Positions 43,124 to 51,607 of a stretch of DNA of 64,000 nucleotides are shown here, piece after piece; position 1 is the stretch's first letter, and each line of letters opens with the position of its first letter. The DNA is taken from positions 1-64,000 of the forward strand of contig JAAWWF010000031.1 in assembly GCA_021404565.1 (NCBI GenBank), written 5' to 3'. Source of the stretch: Roseivirga sp. (GTDB taxonomy: Bacteria; Bacteroidota; Bacteroidia; Cytophagales; Cyclobacteriaceae). A model generated the notes under the pieces. The model was not told the DNA's origin. It worked only from the letters and a program-made list of their open reading frames with translations, and made no database searches. A program made the position numbers and the translations under genes.

Positions 43124-44413
43124 ATGCCAAAGCTTGCAATTAATGGAGGCACACCGGTAAGAACTGAGCTGTTTCCCGCTTACAATACCATAGGAGAAGA
43201 AGAAAAGAAAGCAGTCATGAAAGTGTTGGACAGCGGCAACCTTTCACAATTTCTGGGTGCCTGGCACAAAGATTTTTATGGCGGTCCGACAGTACAGCAA
43301 TTCGAAAGTGACTGGGCAGCTGCATTTGATAGTAAATATGCCATCTCGGTGAATTCAAACACGTCAGGTCTTTTTGCTGCCATAGGTGCCTGTGGTATTA
43401 AGGCAGGAGATGAGGTAATCGTTTCCGCTTACACCATGAGCGCCAGTGCACTGGCTCCTGTAATCTATGGAGCAGTCCCCGTCTTTGCAGATGTAGACGA
43501 AGACAACTTCGGGCTTTCTCCGGAAAGCATCGAAAGCTGCATCACGCCAAGAACCAAGGCCATATTAGTGGTGCACATTTTTGGCAACCCTGCTAAAATG
43601 GATGAGATCATGAGCATTGCTAAAAAACATAATTTATATGTGATTGAAGATTGTGCTCAGGCCCCTTTGGCCACTTACAAAGACCAGAAAGTAGGAACCC
43701 TAGGTGATATTGGGATTTTTAGTCTCAACTATCATAAACACATACATACAGGTGAAGGTGGCGTGCTTACTACTAACAACGAAGAGCTGGCGGAGAGAAT
43801 TTACCTGATCCGGAACCATGGAGAGAACATAGTAGAACCCAAGGGGATTGAGAATGTCTTCAACTCTCATGGTTTTAATTTCAGAATGACAGAAATGGAA
43901 GCTGCTGTAGGAATACAGCAACTAAAGAAATTGCCTGAGCTAATAGAAGAACGAATTCGAAATGTAGAGAAGCTGAATCTTGAGCTGGGTAAAATTGATG
44001 GTATTCAAACTCCTGTAGTTGAAAGTGGTAACAAGCACGTGTATTATGTACAGGCACTCAGGTATTTTAAAGACATAGTAGGAGTAGACCGTAATACCTT
44101 CGTCAATGCTTTTAAGGCAGAGATACCTTCGGCTATACTCCGTGAAGATACACCCCTTATAGGTGCAGGGTATGTAAAACCGCTTTATCTGCAACCGCTT
44201 TATCAGCAAAGAGCAACACATTGCTCATTCAATTGTGAGAAATACAAAGGCACTGTCGATTATAGTCTTGGTATCTGTCCGAATGTTGAAAAACTCCATT
44301 TTCACGAATTAATCACACACGAATATATGCGTCCCGGCATGTCTGAACAGGATGTGAATGACGTGATAAGTGGATTTTATAAGGTGGCTGATAACGTAGA
44401 CGAGCTTAGATAG
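43124..44413 (+). CDS. DegT/DnrJ/EryC1/StrS family aminotransferase
   Basis: 429 residues. The start 'LAINGGTPVRTELFP' is typical for the StrS/AHBA-like branch rather than PseC. The PLP lysine lies near residue 205 in 'SLNYHKHIHTGEGG', and 'VIEDCAQAPLA' holds the Asp that pairs with the cofactor nitrogen. It would aminate a keto sugar made by a neighbouring oxidoreductase. It is the second aminotransferase in the locus besides pseC, so at least two amino sugars, or two amine positions, are produced. Confidence 0.85.
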   Translation: MPKLAINGGTPVRTELFPAYNTIGEEEKKAVMKVLDSGNLSQFLGAWHKDFYGGPTVQQFESDWAAAFDSKYAISVNSNTSGLFAAIGACGIKAGDEVIVSAYTMSASALAPVIYGAVPVFADVDEDNFGLSPESIESCITPRTKAILVVHIFGNPAKMDEIMSIAKKHNLYVIEDCAQAPLATYKDQKVGTLGDIGIFSLNYHKHIHTGEGGVLTTNNEELAERIYLIRNHGENIVEPKGIENVFNSHGFNFRMTEMEAAVGIQQLKKLPELIEERIRNVEKLNLELGKIDGIQTPVVESGNKHVYYVQALRYFKDIVGVDRNTFVNAFKAEIPSAILREDTPLIGAGYVKPLYLQPLYQQRATHCSFNCEKYKGTVDYSLGICPNVEKLHFHELITHEYMRPGMSEQDVNDVISGFYKVADNVDELR

Positions 44414-44414
44414 T

Positions 44415-45359
44415 ATGCTTGAGGGTTTAGTCGGAAGAGGACTCTTTGTATTCAGCGATCCGGGAGGAGCCAAGGCAATTTTGGCCTATGTCAAGATAAA
44501 TCAGCTCACCGACTACCTGATTGTCAGTGATAGACAATATGATTTTTTCGAAGATTTTGGACTGGAAGTACTAAAGGCATCGGCAGAAGATGCTGTGGCT
44601 ATTGCAGACGGTTTCAAACCTGATTATCTACTTACCGGTACCTCATATACCTCCCGCATAGAACTGGGCTTTATCAAAACCATTAATCAGAGAAAAATAA
44701 CCACAGCCGCTTTTATAGATCATTACACCCGATTTCAGGACCGGTTTGAAATGTCAGGAGAAATGATCTATCCCCATCAAATAGGCGTCATTGATGAGAA
44801 GGCACGGGGGATTGCTCACGAAAATAGCCTAACCAAGCATAGTCAGATCGTGGTAACAGGTAACTTTTACCATCAGTTTTTAGAGGAATGGACTCCTGCA
44901 ATTTCGAAAGCAGAGCTCTATGACCAGCTTGGGCTGGATATTGGGAAGAAACTGGTTGTTTTTGCTCCTGAACCTTTATCCAATGTTGAAAATGCTCGTG
45001 GGGTATTTGGCTTTGATGAAATTGAAACTACTTCCGGACTTATCGACTCGCTGTCCACAGTTTCGGATGGTATCAACCTTGTGCTAACAGCCCATCCCAA
45101 TCAGAATATAACCTTGCTCCACCCTATAATCGAAGGAAGACTGACGCTTAACAATGGAAGAGTGGGAGTAAACGAGTTGATTCACTATGCTGACATGGTC
45201 ATAGGAATGTTCTCTAATTTTTTAATTGAGGCGATCGCCATGAACAGACCGGTTTTAAGATATTTTTGTAAGCCTGTTTTACACGACCCACTGAGTGGAA
45301 GTGGTGTAGGCAAAGTAGTTGACGATGCAATACTCCTTTCTGAAATCAAGTCATTATGA
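44415..45359 (+). CDS. Unassigned GT-B-like protein
   Basis: 314 residues; no named family was recognised. Features: an N-terminal 'LFVFSDPGGAKAI' loop; 'TGTSYTSRIELGFIK' and 'AAFIDHYTRF' in the first half; 'VFAPEPLSNVENARG' and 'LTAHPNQN' in the second half, where an Arg/His-rich site would bind a nucleotide; and 'VIGMFSNFLIEAIAM', like the C-terminal helix of GT-B glycosyltransferases and UDP-sugar hydrolases. It overlaps the following GNAT by 4 bp. Because PseG (a GT-B UDP-sugar hydrolase, often next to PseH) is otherwise missing, it is a candidate for that role, but a glycosyltransferase is equally possible. Confidence 0.45.
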   Translation: MLEGLVGRGLFVFSDPGGAKAILAYVKINQLTDYLIVSDRQYDFFEDFGLEVLKASAEDAVAIADGFKPDYLLTGTSYTSRIELGFIKTINQRKITTAAFIDHYTRFQDRFEMSGEMIYPHQIGVIDEKARGIAHENSLTKHSQIVVTGNFYHQFLEEWTPAISKAELYDQLGLDIGKKLVVFAPEPLSNVENARGVFGFDEIETTSGLIDSLSTVSDGINLVLTAHPNQNITLLHPIIEGRLTLNNGRVGVNELIHYADMVIGMFSNFLIEAIAMNRPVLRYFCKPVLHDPLSGSGVGKVVDDAILLSEIKSL

Positions 45360-45901
45360 GTGAAATTAGAAGAGATATTTTCTTGGAAGGCACTTCGGTT
45401 TATCTGAGGGCCCTGGAAGAAAAGGATGTTTCCGGAAACTATAGTTTCTGGTTAAACGACCCTGAGATTGTTCAATTTAATTCACATGGTCGTTTTCCCA
45501 TGACAGTACCCATGCTCAAAGCATTTGCAGAGAGTAGTCAGCGTTCAACCAACGCCTTGATACTTGCTATTGTAGATAAGCAAAGCGATATCCATATTGG
45601 TAACATAAGTTTGCAGGGCATCAATTGGGTTGATCGCAATGCTGAGATAGCTTTTTTGCTAGGTGAACGGGCGTTTTGGGGTAAGGGAATCATGTTTGAG
45701 GCAGGTTCTCTTTTAATCAAGCATGGTTTTGAAGCATTGAACCTGCACAGGGTTCACTGCGGCACCTCTTCTGCCAATGTAGGCATGCAAAAACTAGCCG
45801 TAAAGTTGGGTATGAAGCAGGAAGGAGTCAGAAAAGAAGCCCTTTTCAATCATGGTGAATACCATGACATTATCGAATATGGAATTTTAAATAAAGCATG
45901 A
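45356..45901 (+). CDS. GNAT family N-acetyltransferase (RimJ/RimL-like)
   Basis: 181 residues. 'GTSVYLRALEEKDV' opening, 'NISLQGINWVDRNAEIAFLLGE' and 'GKGIMFEAGSLLIKHGFEALNLHRVHCG' acetyl-CoA region, 'YHDIIEYGIL' end: a complete RimJ/RimL GNAT. It probably acetylates an amino sugar. It overlaps the unassigned gene upstream and the amidotransferase downstream by 4 bp each, so all three should be translated together. Its sequence resembles the GNAT at 38483 in the central motif. Confidence 0.8.
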   Translation: MSEIRRDIFLEGTSVYLRALEEKDVSGNYSFWLNDPEIVQFNSHGRFPMTVPMLKAFAESSQRSTNALILAIVDKQSDIHIGNISLQGINWVDRNAEIAFLLGERAFWGKGIMFEAGSLLIKHGFEALNLHRVHCGTSSANVGMQKLAVKLGMKQEGVRKEALFNHGEYHDIIEYGILNKA

Positions 45902-47028
45902 AATACTGCAAAAGATGTTTACAGACTGATACGCGACCGGGTACCCGTTTCGATGAACACGGAATTTGTCCTGCCTGCAACTATCATGAAAGTCTGAAAA
46001 CCGTTGACTGGGATGCGAGACGAGCACAACTCGATAGTATTGTGGAATTCGGTAAGAAAAACAACCACTCTGGTTACGATTGTATCATAGGAGTAAGTGG
46101 AGGCAAAGACAGCCTCAGGCAGGCTGTTTTCGTTAAAGAGGTGCTGAAAATGAACCCACTACTTGTTTCATTAGGATACCCTCCTGAGCAGGTAACGCAA
46201 AGAGGCGTGGACAATGTTGCTAATATGATTGAACATGGCTTTGATTGTATTTCGATCAATCCGGCCCCCCAGGTATGGCGCAAGCTCATGAGGAAGGCAT
46301 TTTTCGAATACACCAACTGGTGTAAATCCACGGAGTTGACCCTTTTTAGCAGTGTGCCCCGCTTGGCAATCGCCTATCAGATTCCTCTTATCTGGTGGGG
46401 AGAAAATACAGCGCTTCAATTGGGCGATTTGAATGTAATGGGCAAGGATGGCAGTGATGGTAACAACCTGCGTAAGATGAACACCCTGGGTGGAGGAGAT
46501 ATTACCTGGTTGATAAGTGAAGAAATCAGGAAAGAAGAGATTCTACAATATCATTACCCCTCAGAAAGGGATATGGATGAGGCCAACCTGAGAATTACCT
46601 TTCTTGGCTATTTCTGGAAAGACTGGTCACTCGTAGATAATGGAAACTACTCTGCCCTGCGAGGCCTGGATGTTCGTACCGACAAACCCTGGGAAATCGG
46701 TGACCCTCATGGCATTACTTCCCTGGATGAAGACTGGGTTACCTTTAATCAAAAGATAAAATTCCTCAAGTTTGGCTTTGGCAGGGTATCAGATTACGTC
46801 AATGAAGATATCAGAAACAAGCGCATGACACGCGATGAGGGTATTCAGTTGCTTAAGAAATATGATGGTTCCTGTTCTCCAAAATATATTGAGAGCTTTA
46901 GTAAATACATAGGCATTAGTGTGGAGGACTTTTGGTATCAGGTAGACAAATCAGTGAATACTGATCTTTTTGAGAAGAAGAAACTTGGTGAATATGTTCC
47001 AAAATTTGAAGTAGGTGTGGGTTTATGA
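45898..47028 (+). CDS. N-acetyl sugar amidotransferase (PseA/WbpG-like), copy 1
   Basis: 376 residues. An N-terminal zinc-ribbon (CKRC and CPAC pairs) precedes an ATP PP-loop 'GVSGGKDS' with Lys70. This family (PseA, WbpG, LegA-type) converts an acetamido group on a sugar to an acetamidino group, using ammonia from HisH passed through HisF. The next two genes are exactly HisH and HisF. All overlaps are 4 bp or less, pointing to one complex. In C. jejuni PseA makes Pse5Ac7Am; the same product is possible here. Confidence 0.88.
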   Translation: MKYCKRCLQTDTRPGTRFDEHGICPACNYHESLKTVDWDARRAQLDSIVEFGKKNNHSGYDCIIGVSGGKDSLRQAVFVKEVLKMNPLLVSLGYPPEQVTQRGVDNVANMIEHGFDCISINPAPQVWRKLMRKAFFEYTNWCKSTELTLFSSVPRLAIAYQIPLIWWGENTALQLGDLNVMGKDGSDGNNLRKMNTLGGGDITWLISEEIRKEEILQYHYPSERDMDEANLRITFLGYFWKDWSLVDNGNYSALRGLDVRTDKPWEIGDPHGITSLDEDWVTFNQKIKFLKFGFGRVSDYVNEDIRNKRMTRDEGIQLLKKYDGSCSPKYIESFSKYIGISVEDFWYQVDKSVNTDLFEKKKLGEYVPKFEVGVGL

Positions 47029-47651
47029 AGCAGCCAAACATCGTAATTATTGATTATGGAGTTGGTAATACCTACTCCGTTGGCAATGCCATTAAGTTTT
47101 TGGGATACAAGAGGTTAAGTATTTCTGATAATCCGAAAGAAATTGAAAAGGCTGATGCCCTGATTTTGCCCGGAGTAGGTGCATTCGAGGAAGCAGTGAA
47201 AAACCTGAAATCCCGGAATTTAATACCCCTCTTAAATGAACAGGTACTCAACCGGCAAAAGCCCATTCTGGGAATCTGCGTGGGGATGCAGTTACTCGCC
47301 ACTGATTCAAATGAAAAAGGAATTCATCCCGGTCTTGATTGGATTAAAGGAAGGGTGGAAAAGCTGGAGTTAAAACCGGAGTTTGCGGTGCCACACGTAG
47401 GTTGGAACAACGTGAGTTTTAATGAAGAATGTCCACTTTTCACAAGAAACGAGGCTAATGCGAATTTTTATTTTGATCATAGCTACTATTTCAACTGCGA
47501 AAACCCCGACCATGTAGTAGCTCACTGTAAGTATGACATTGAAGTAACTGCTGCTGTTCAGAAGGACAATATTTTTGGTGTTCAGTTTCATCCTGAAAAG
47601 AGCCAGACCAGTGGACTTAAGTTGTTTAGAAGTTTTTTTAATGCCCTATAA
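47025..47651 (+). CDS. hisH: HisH-type glutamine amidotransferase for sugar amidination
   Basis: 208 residues. Class I glutaminase: catalytic Cys85 in 'GICVGMQ', and the His/Glu pair in 'GVQFHPEKSQ'. The N-terminal 'VIIDYGVGNTYSV' and 'ILPGVGAF' are standard. It supplies ammonia from glutamine to a HisF-type partner. The position between two N-acetyl sugar amidotransferases, far from other his genes, shows that it serves sugar modification rather than histidine synthesis. Confidence 0.9.
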   Translation: MKQPNIVIIDYGVGNTYSVGNAIKFLGYKRLSISDNPKEIEKADALILPGVGAFEEAVKNLKSRNLIPLLNEQVLNRQKPILGICVGMQLLATDSNEKGIHPGLDWIKGRVEKLELKPEFAVPHVGWNNVSFNEECPLFTRNEANANFYFDHSYYFNCENPDHVVAHCKYDIEVTAAVQKDNIFGVQFHPEKSQTSGLKLFRSFFNAL

Positions 47652-47653
47652 CC

Positions 47654-48520
47654 ATGCTTAAGAAAAGAATTGTGGCCACGGTGGTGGTAAGAAATGGAAT
47701 AGTGGTGCAAAGCATCAATTTCGGACGCTACCTGCCGGTCGGTAAACCGCTCATTGCTCTTGAGTTCTTAAACAGCTGGGGCATCGATGAAATTATTCTA
47801 CTAGATATAAGTGCCAGCAAAGAAGGTCAGCAGCCCGATTATGAAATGGTCAGATCTGCTTCCGCCAGGTCTTACGTGCCATTGACGGTCGGAGGAGGAA
47901 TCAGTTCAGTAGCACATATACGGGAACTGATGCATTGTGGGGCCGACAAGATTTCTTTTAACCAAATGGCGCTACAAAAACCTGAACTGATATCAGAAGC
48001 TGCTGATGTATTTGGCAATCAATGCGTGGTTGTATCTATAGATGCGCTGAAAACAGCCGATGGTTATCGGGTATATGACTACCTCAAAAAAGAAACCCTG
48101 GGTAAGACCCCCGCTGAATTTGCAGCTTCTGCGGAAAAACTGGGTGCCGGAGAAATCCTGATCAACTCTGTGGATAGAGATGGTTCATATCAGGGCTACG
48201 ATCTCGATTTGATCAAGCCTGTTTGTGCGGCAGTCAATGTACCGGTCATCGCAGCGGGTGGTGCAAAAAATGCCGATGATTTTATCGAAGTATTGAGTCA
48301 GACTGAAATCAGTGCGGCCTCTGCGGCTAACTTCTTTCATTTTACCGAGCATAGTGTGAATCGAACGAAGGCAAGTATTGCTCAACAGCTTGATGTGAGA
48401 CTTGAAACCCATGCAGATTATAAGGAGAATCAGTTTGATAAAGATGGAAGATTGTCTAAAAAAACAGATCAGGTGTTGGAAGATATGTTGTTTGTAAGAA
48501 TAGAGAAGGAAGAGATATGA
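47654..48520 (+). CDS. hisF: HisF-type ammonia-channel subunit for sugar amidination
   Basis: 288 residues, about 35 longer than histidine-pathway HisF because of a basic/acidic C-terminal tail. The TIM-barrel motifs 'LTVGGGISSV', 'ADKISFNQMA', 'ILINSVDRDGSYQGYD' and 'VIAAGGA' are present. The first catalytic Asp of true HisF (Asp11, in CLDVKDG) is Val11 here (TVVVRNG), while the second (SIDAL) is kept. This loss suits a protein that only channels ammonia to the amidotransferases. It starts 2 bp after hisH and overlaps the second amidotransferase by 4 bp. Confidence 0.88.
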   Translation: MLKKRIVATVVVRNGIVVQSINFGRYLPVGKPLIALEFLNSWGIDEIILLDISASKEGQQPDYEMVRSASARSYVPLTVGGGISSVAHIRELMHCGADKISFNQMALQKPELISEAADVFGNQCVVVSIDALKTADGYRVYDYLKKETLGKTPAEFAASAEKLGAGEILINSVDRDGSYQGYDLDLIKPVCAAVNVPVIAAGGAKNADDFIEVLSQTEISAASAANFFHFTEHSVNRTKASIAQQLDVRLETHADYKENQFDKDGRLSKKTDQVLEDMLFVRIEKEEI

Positions 48521-49767
48521 ATTACTGTAAGAGATGTCTGTATCCTGAGAATCACCCCCTCAATCTTGTTATTGACGATGAAGGTGTATGTAGTGGGTGC
48601 CGTGTTCACGAAGAAAAAGACAGTCTTGACTGGGCTCCGAGGGCTGAGAAGCTGAAGACCATTCTGGCGGACTATAAAAACACTTCCCAAAACAACTATG
48701 ATTGTATCATTCCGGTCAGCGGTGCCAGAGACTCCTACTTCATAGTTCATACCATTAAAAATGTATATGGCATGAATCCGCTTTTGGTTACTTACAATAA
48801 GCACTACAATACTGCGGAGGGTATCAGGAATCTCGCAAACCTGAGGATCAGATTCGATTGTGATATCATGACCCTTACGGTGAAGCCGGATACCGTAAAA
48901 AGAATTACCAGGGCCACCATTCGGAAAATGGGTAGTATGTACTGGCATTGCCTCGCAGGCCAAACGGTTTACCCGGTTCAGATGGCGGTAAAATTTAAAA
49001 TACCTTTGATCATTTGGGGCGCACACCAGGGAGTAGATCAGGTGGGTATGTTTTCTCACCTCGATGAAGTGGAAATGACCCGGAAGTATCGCAAAGAACA
49101 CGATCTGATGGGATTTGAGGCAGAAGATTTGATTGATGAATTTGACGGTATTACCCAGGAAGATATAGTACAGTACCAATACCCTGATGATAAAGAACTC
49201 GAGCGGGTAGGTGTACGAGGTATCTATTTAAATAACTATATCAGGTGGGACAGTCGAGCTCAGCACGAACAGATGATTCGTGAGTATGGCTATAAAACGG
49301 AGCCGCAAACGCGCACCTTTGATACCTACAATGATGTCGACTGTTATAATTACTCAGATGTACATGATTACATCAAATTTCTGAAATGCGGCTATGGAAA
49401 GGTAACAGACCATGCTTCAAGAGAAATTCGCCTTAGAAGAATGACCCGGGAAGAAGGTGTGGCAATGGTGAAAAAATACTCAGAGACCCAGCCTGAGAAT
49501 TTAAACATGTTCCTGGAGTGGATAGGGATTACGGACTCAGCCTTCAGGTTTTTGATGGATCAGCATAGGAATCCGGATATTTGGGTGAAAAATGAAAAGT
49601 GGGAATGGGAATTGAAAGATGACTTCTTTCAAAAGCTTCTTGAAGCGGGGGACACGACAAAAGCCTTACCACAGATTGGAGAGTTTACCGATTTTGGCCT
49701 GACAGGCCCTGGGATTAGTACAGATAAAAAAAGCGGTTATATCCTTATTGGAAGAGGGTATCACTGA
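48517..49767 (+). CDS. N-acetyl sugar amidotransferase, copy 2 with altered PP-loop
   Basis: 416 residues, the same family as the gene at 45898 and with the zinc-ribbon 'CKRCLYPENH...CSGC'. The PP-loop reads 'PVSGARDS', with Arg71 in place of Lys and Ala for Gly, compared with 'SGGKDS' in copy 1. The fold-defining segments (NNYDCIIPVSG, WGAHQGVDQ, GYGKVTDHASREI) are intact. It could act on a second acetamido group, use the same HisH/HisF pair, or be a non-catalytic subunit. It closes the Pse block; the ABC transporter follows 36 bp later. Confidence 0.82.
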   Translation: MNYCKRCLYPENHPLNLVIDDEGVCSGCRVHEEKDSLDWAPRAEKLKTILADYKNTSQNNYDCIIPVSGARDSYFIVHTIKNVYGMNPLLVTYNKHYNTAEGIRNLANLRIRFDCDIMTLTVKPDTVKRITRATIRKMGSMYWHCLAGQTVYPVQMAVKFKIPLIIWGAHQGVDQVGMFSHLDEVEMTRKYRKEHDLMGFEAEDLIDEFDGITQEDIVQYQYPDDKELERVGVRGIYLNNYIRWDSRAQHEQMIREYGYKTEPQTRTFDTYNDVDCYNYSDVHDYIKFLKCGYGKVTDHASREIRLRRMTREEGVAMVKKYSETQPENLNMFLEWIGITDSAFRFLMDQHRNPDIWVKNEKWEWELKDDFFQKLLEAGDTTKALPQIGEFTDFGLTGPGISTDKKSGYILIGRGYH

Positions 49768-49803
49768 TGTGTTATAGAATTAAGAATTACATTAATCAAT
49801 TAA

Positions 49804-51591
49804 ATGGCAAAGATTAACCTAGGAAATAAGTTGCCGTATCTGAGATATTTCTATGGGCAGCTTGGCTATCGGGTGTTTGTAGTGATGCTCACAAGCTTGT
49901 TGGTGGGAATACTGGATGGTTTCGGCTTAGCCATGTTTTTACCTCTTTTAGAAACAGTGGGTAGTGAGAGTCCTGATTCAGAGAACCTGGGCAACTTTAG
50001 CTTTCTCCTCGATTACCTGGACTCCAGTGGTATCGGAGTCAGTGTGATGAGCATTTTGCTGTCCATGATGGTCTTCTTTATTCTGAAAGGAATCGCCAAG
50101 TTTGCTGAGTCCATGTACAAGGTGCGGGTGCAGCAACATTTTATGAAGAGCATTCGCTACCAAAGTATCAATGGCCTCGAGGGATATAAATACACTTCCT
50201 TTATTTCCGCAGATGCAGGACGTATCCAAAATACACTGACAGGTGAGACAAGCCGGATGAAGACAGCCTTTCATTCGTTTTCTATGACGATACAGGGCGG
50301 AGCACTCGTTTTTATTTACGCGTTGTTTGCATTCAATGCCAACCCCGAGTTTACATTTTTTGTGGCGATAGGAGGAGGTGTCACCAACCTGATTTTTCGA
50401 GGTATCTATAACAGAACCAAAAAACTATCCAGAGCATATACTACCGAATCCAACAATTTTGAGGGTATTATTATTCAAATGGTACTCTTCTTCAAATACC
50501 TTAAAGCCACTGGTGAAATCGGCACCTATGGCAGAAAACTTAAAAGAAGTGTCGACCAGATTCAGAAAGATCTGCTAAAGTTTGGCTTTTATGATTCGGT
50601 ACTCAAAGCAAGTCGTGAACCTCTGATTGTCACTGTAGTGGTGTTGATCATAGGAGTGCAGGTTACTTACTTTGATCAGCCCATGAGTGGCATTGTATTG
50701 AGTTTGCTGTTCTTTTATAGGGCCCTTACCCAGCTTATGGTACTTCAAACTAACTGGAACAGGTTTCTTGAAACCTCAGGCTCCCTGGAGAATATGAGTG
50801 CTCTGCTCAAAGATCTTGAGGACGATAAGGAGGTTTTTGGAAATGAAAAATTCGAAAAATTAAATGATGATATCAGAATCGAGCATCTCTCCTTTGCTTA
50901 TGGAGAAGAAAATGTGATAGAAGATATCAATCTTACCATTAAGAAAAATAGTACAGTAGCCTTTGTGGGAGAGAGTGGCAGTGGTAAAACTACCCTGGCA
51001 AATGTGATTGCCGGTTTGCTACCTCCAACCGGAGGAAACGTTTTTGTTAATCAGATCAGCCTAATAGATGTTGATACTGGTGCCTATCGAAACCGAATAG
51101 GTTATATCACACAAGACCCGGCAATATTTACCGATACCATTTTTAACAATGTTACCCTATGGTCAGAAAAGACTGAAGAGAATGTGGCGAGGTTCAGAAG
51201 GGCCATTAAAGATGCCTCATTAGATAATTTTATTCAAAATCTGGGCGAGGGAGAAAACACAGAAATAGGGAACAATGGTATCAACCTGAGCGGAGGGCAA
51301 AAGCAAAGAATCTCTATCGCACGTGAGCTTTATAAAAATGTAGATATTCTGATTCTGGATGAAGCAACTTCCGCCCTTGATTCCGCCACTGAACTGGAGA
51401 TCAAAGAGAGTATTGAGGCCCTCCAGGGAAGTTATACGATCATTATGGTAGCCCATCGCCTTTCAACCATAAAGTCTTCTGACATGGTCATAGTCCTGCA
51501 AGATGGTAAACTGTCGGCCAAGGGAACCTACGACTCGTTGGTAGAAGAAAATCCTGAATTCTGCAGGATGGCTTCCCTGCAACAACTTTAA
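49804..51591 (+). CDS. ABC transporter, fused membrane and ATPase domains (flippase-like)
   Basis: 595 residues. An exporter-type transmembrane domain (about six helices, residues 20-320) precedes an ATPase with Walker A 'GESGSGKTT' near 389, Q-loop 'GYITQDPAIF', signature 'LSGGQKQR' near 494, Walker B 'ILILDEATSALD' and switch His 'VAHRLST'. MsbA/PglK-like half transporters in glycan loci flip a lipid-linked sugar. A Wzy-like gene at the right edge and no visible Wzx suggest that this protein may act as the flippase. A lipid or glycolipid exporter is an alternative. Confidence 0.88.
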   Translation: MAKINLGNKLPYLRYFYGQLGYRVFVVMLTSLLVGILDGFGLAMFLPLLETVGSESPDSENLGNFSFLLDYLDSSGIGVSVMSILLSMMVFFILKGIAKFAESMYKVRVQQHFMKSIRYQSINGLEGYKYTSFISADAGRIQNTLTGETSRMKTAFHSFSMTIQGGALVFIYALFAFNANPEFTFFVAIGGGVTNLIFRGIYNRTKKLSRAYTTESNNFEGIIIQMVLFFKYLKATGEIGTYGRKLKRSVDQIQKDLLKFGFYDSVLKASREPLIVTVVVLIIGVQVTYFDQPMSGIVLSLLFFYRALTQLMVLQTNWNRFLETSGSLENMSALLKDLEDDKEVFGNEKFEKLNDDIRIEHLSFAYGEENVIEDINLTIKKNSTVAFVGESGSGKTTLANVIAGLLPPTGGNVFVNQISLIDVDTGAYRNRIGYITQDPAIFTDTIFNNVTLWSEKTEENVARFRRAIKDASLDNFIQNLGEGENTEIGNNGINLSGGQKQRISIARELYKNVDILILDEATSALDSATELEIKESIEALQGSYTIIMVAHRLSTIKSSDMVIVLQDGKLSAKGTYDSLVEENPEFCRMASLQQL

Positions 51592-51607
51592 AAAAATATC
51601 TCCGAAG

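Noticed and set aside
47025-48520. HisH/HisF as part of a histidine biosynthesis operon
   Set aside because: No other his genes are nearby, the pair lies between two sugar amidotransferases, and the HisF lacks the first catalytic Asp.
48469-49179. 236-codon minus-strand frame opposite the second amidotransferase
   Set aside because: The plus-strand gene is a clear family member in a tightly overlapped operon; the antisense frame shows no domain.
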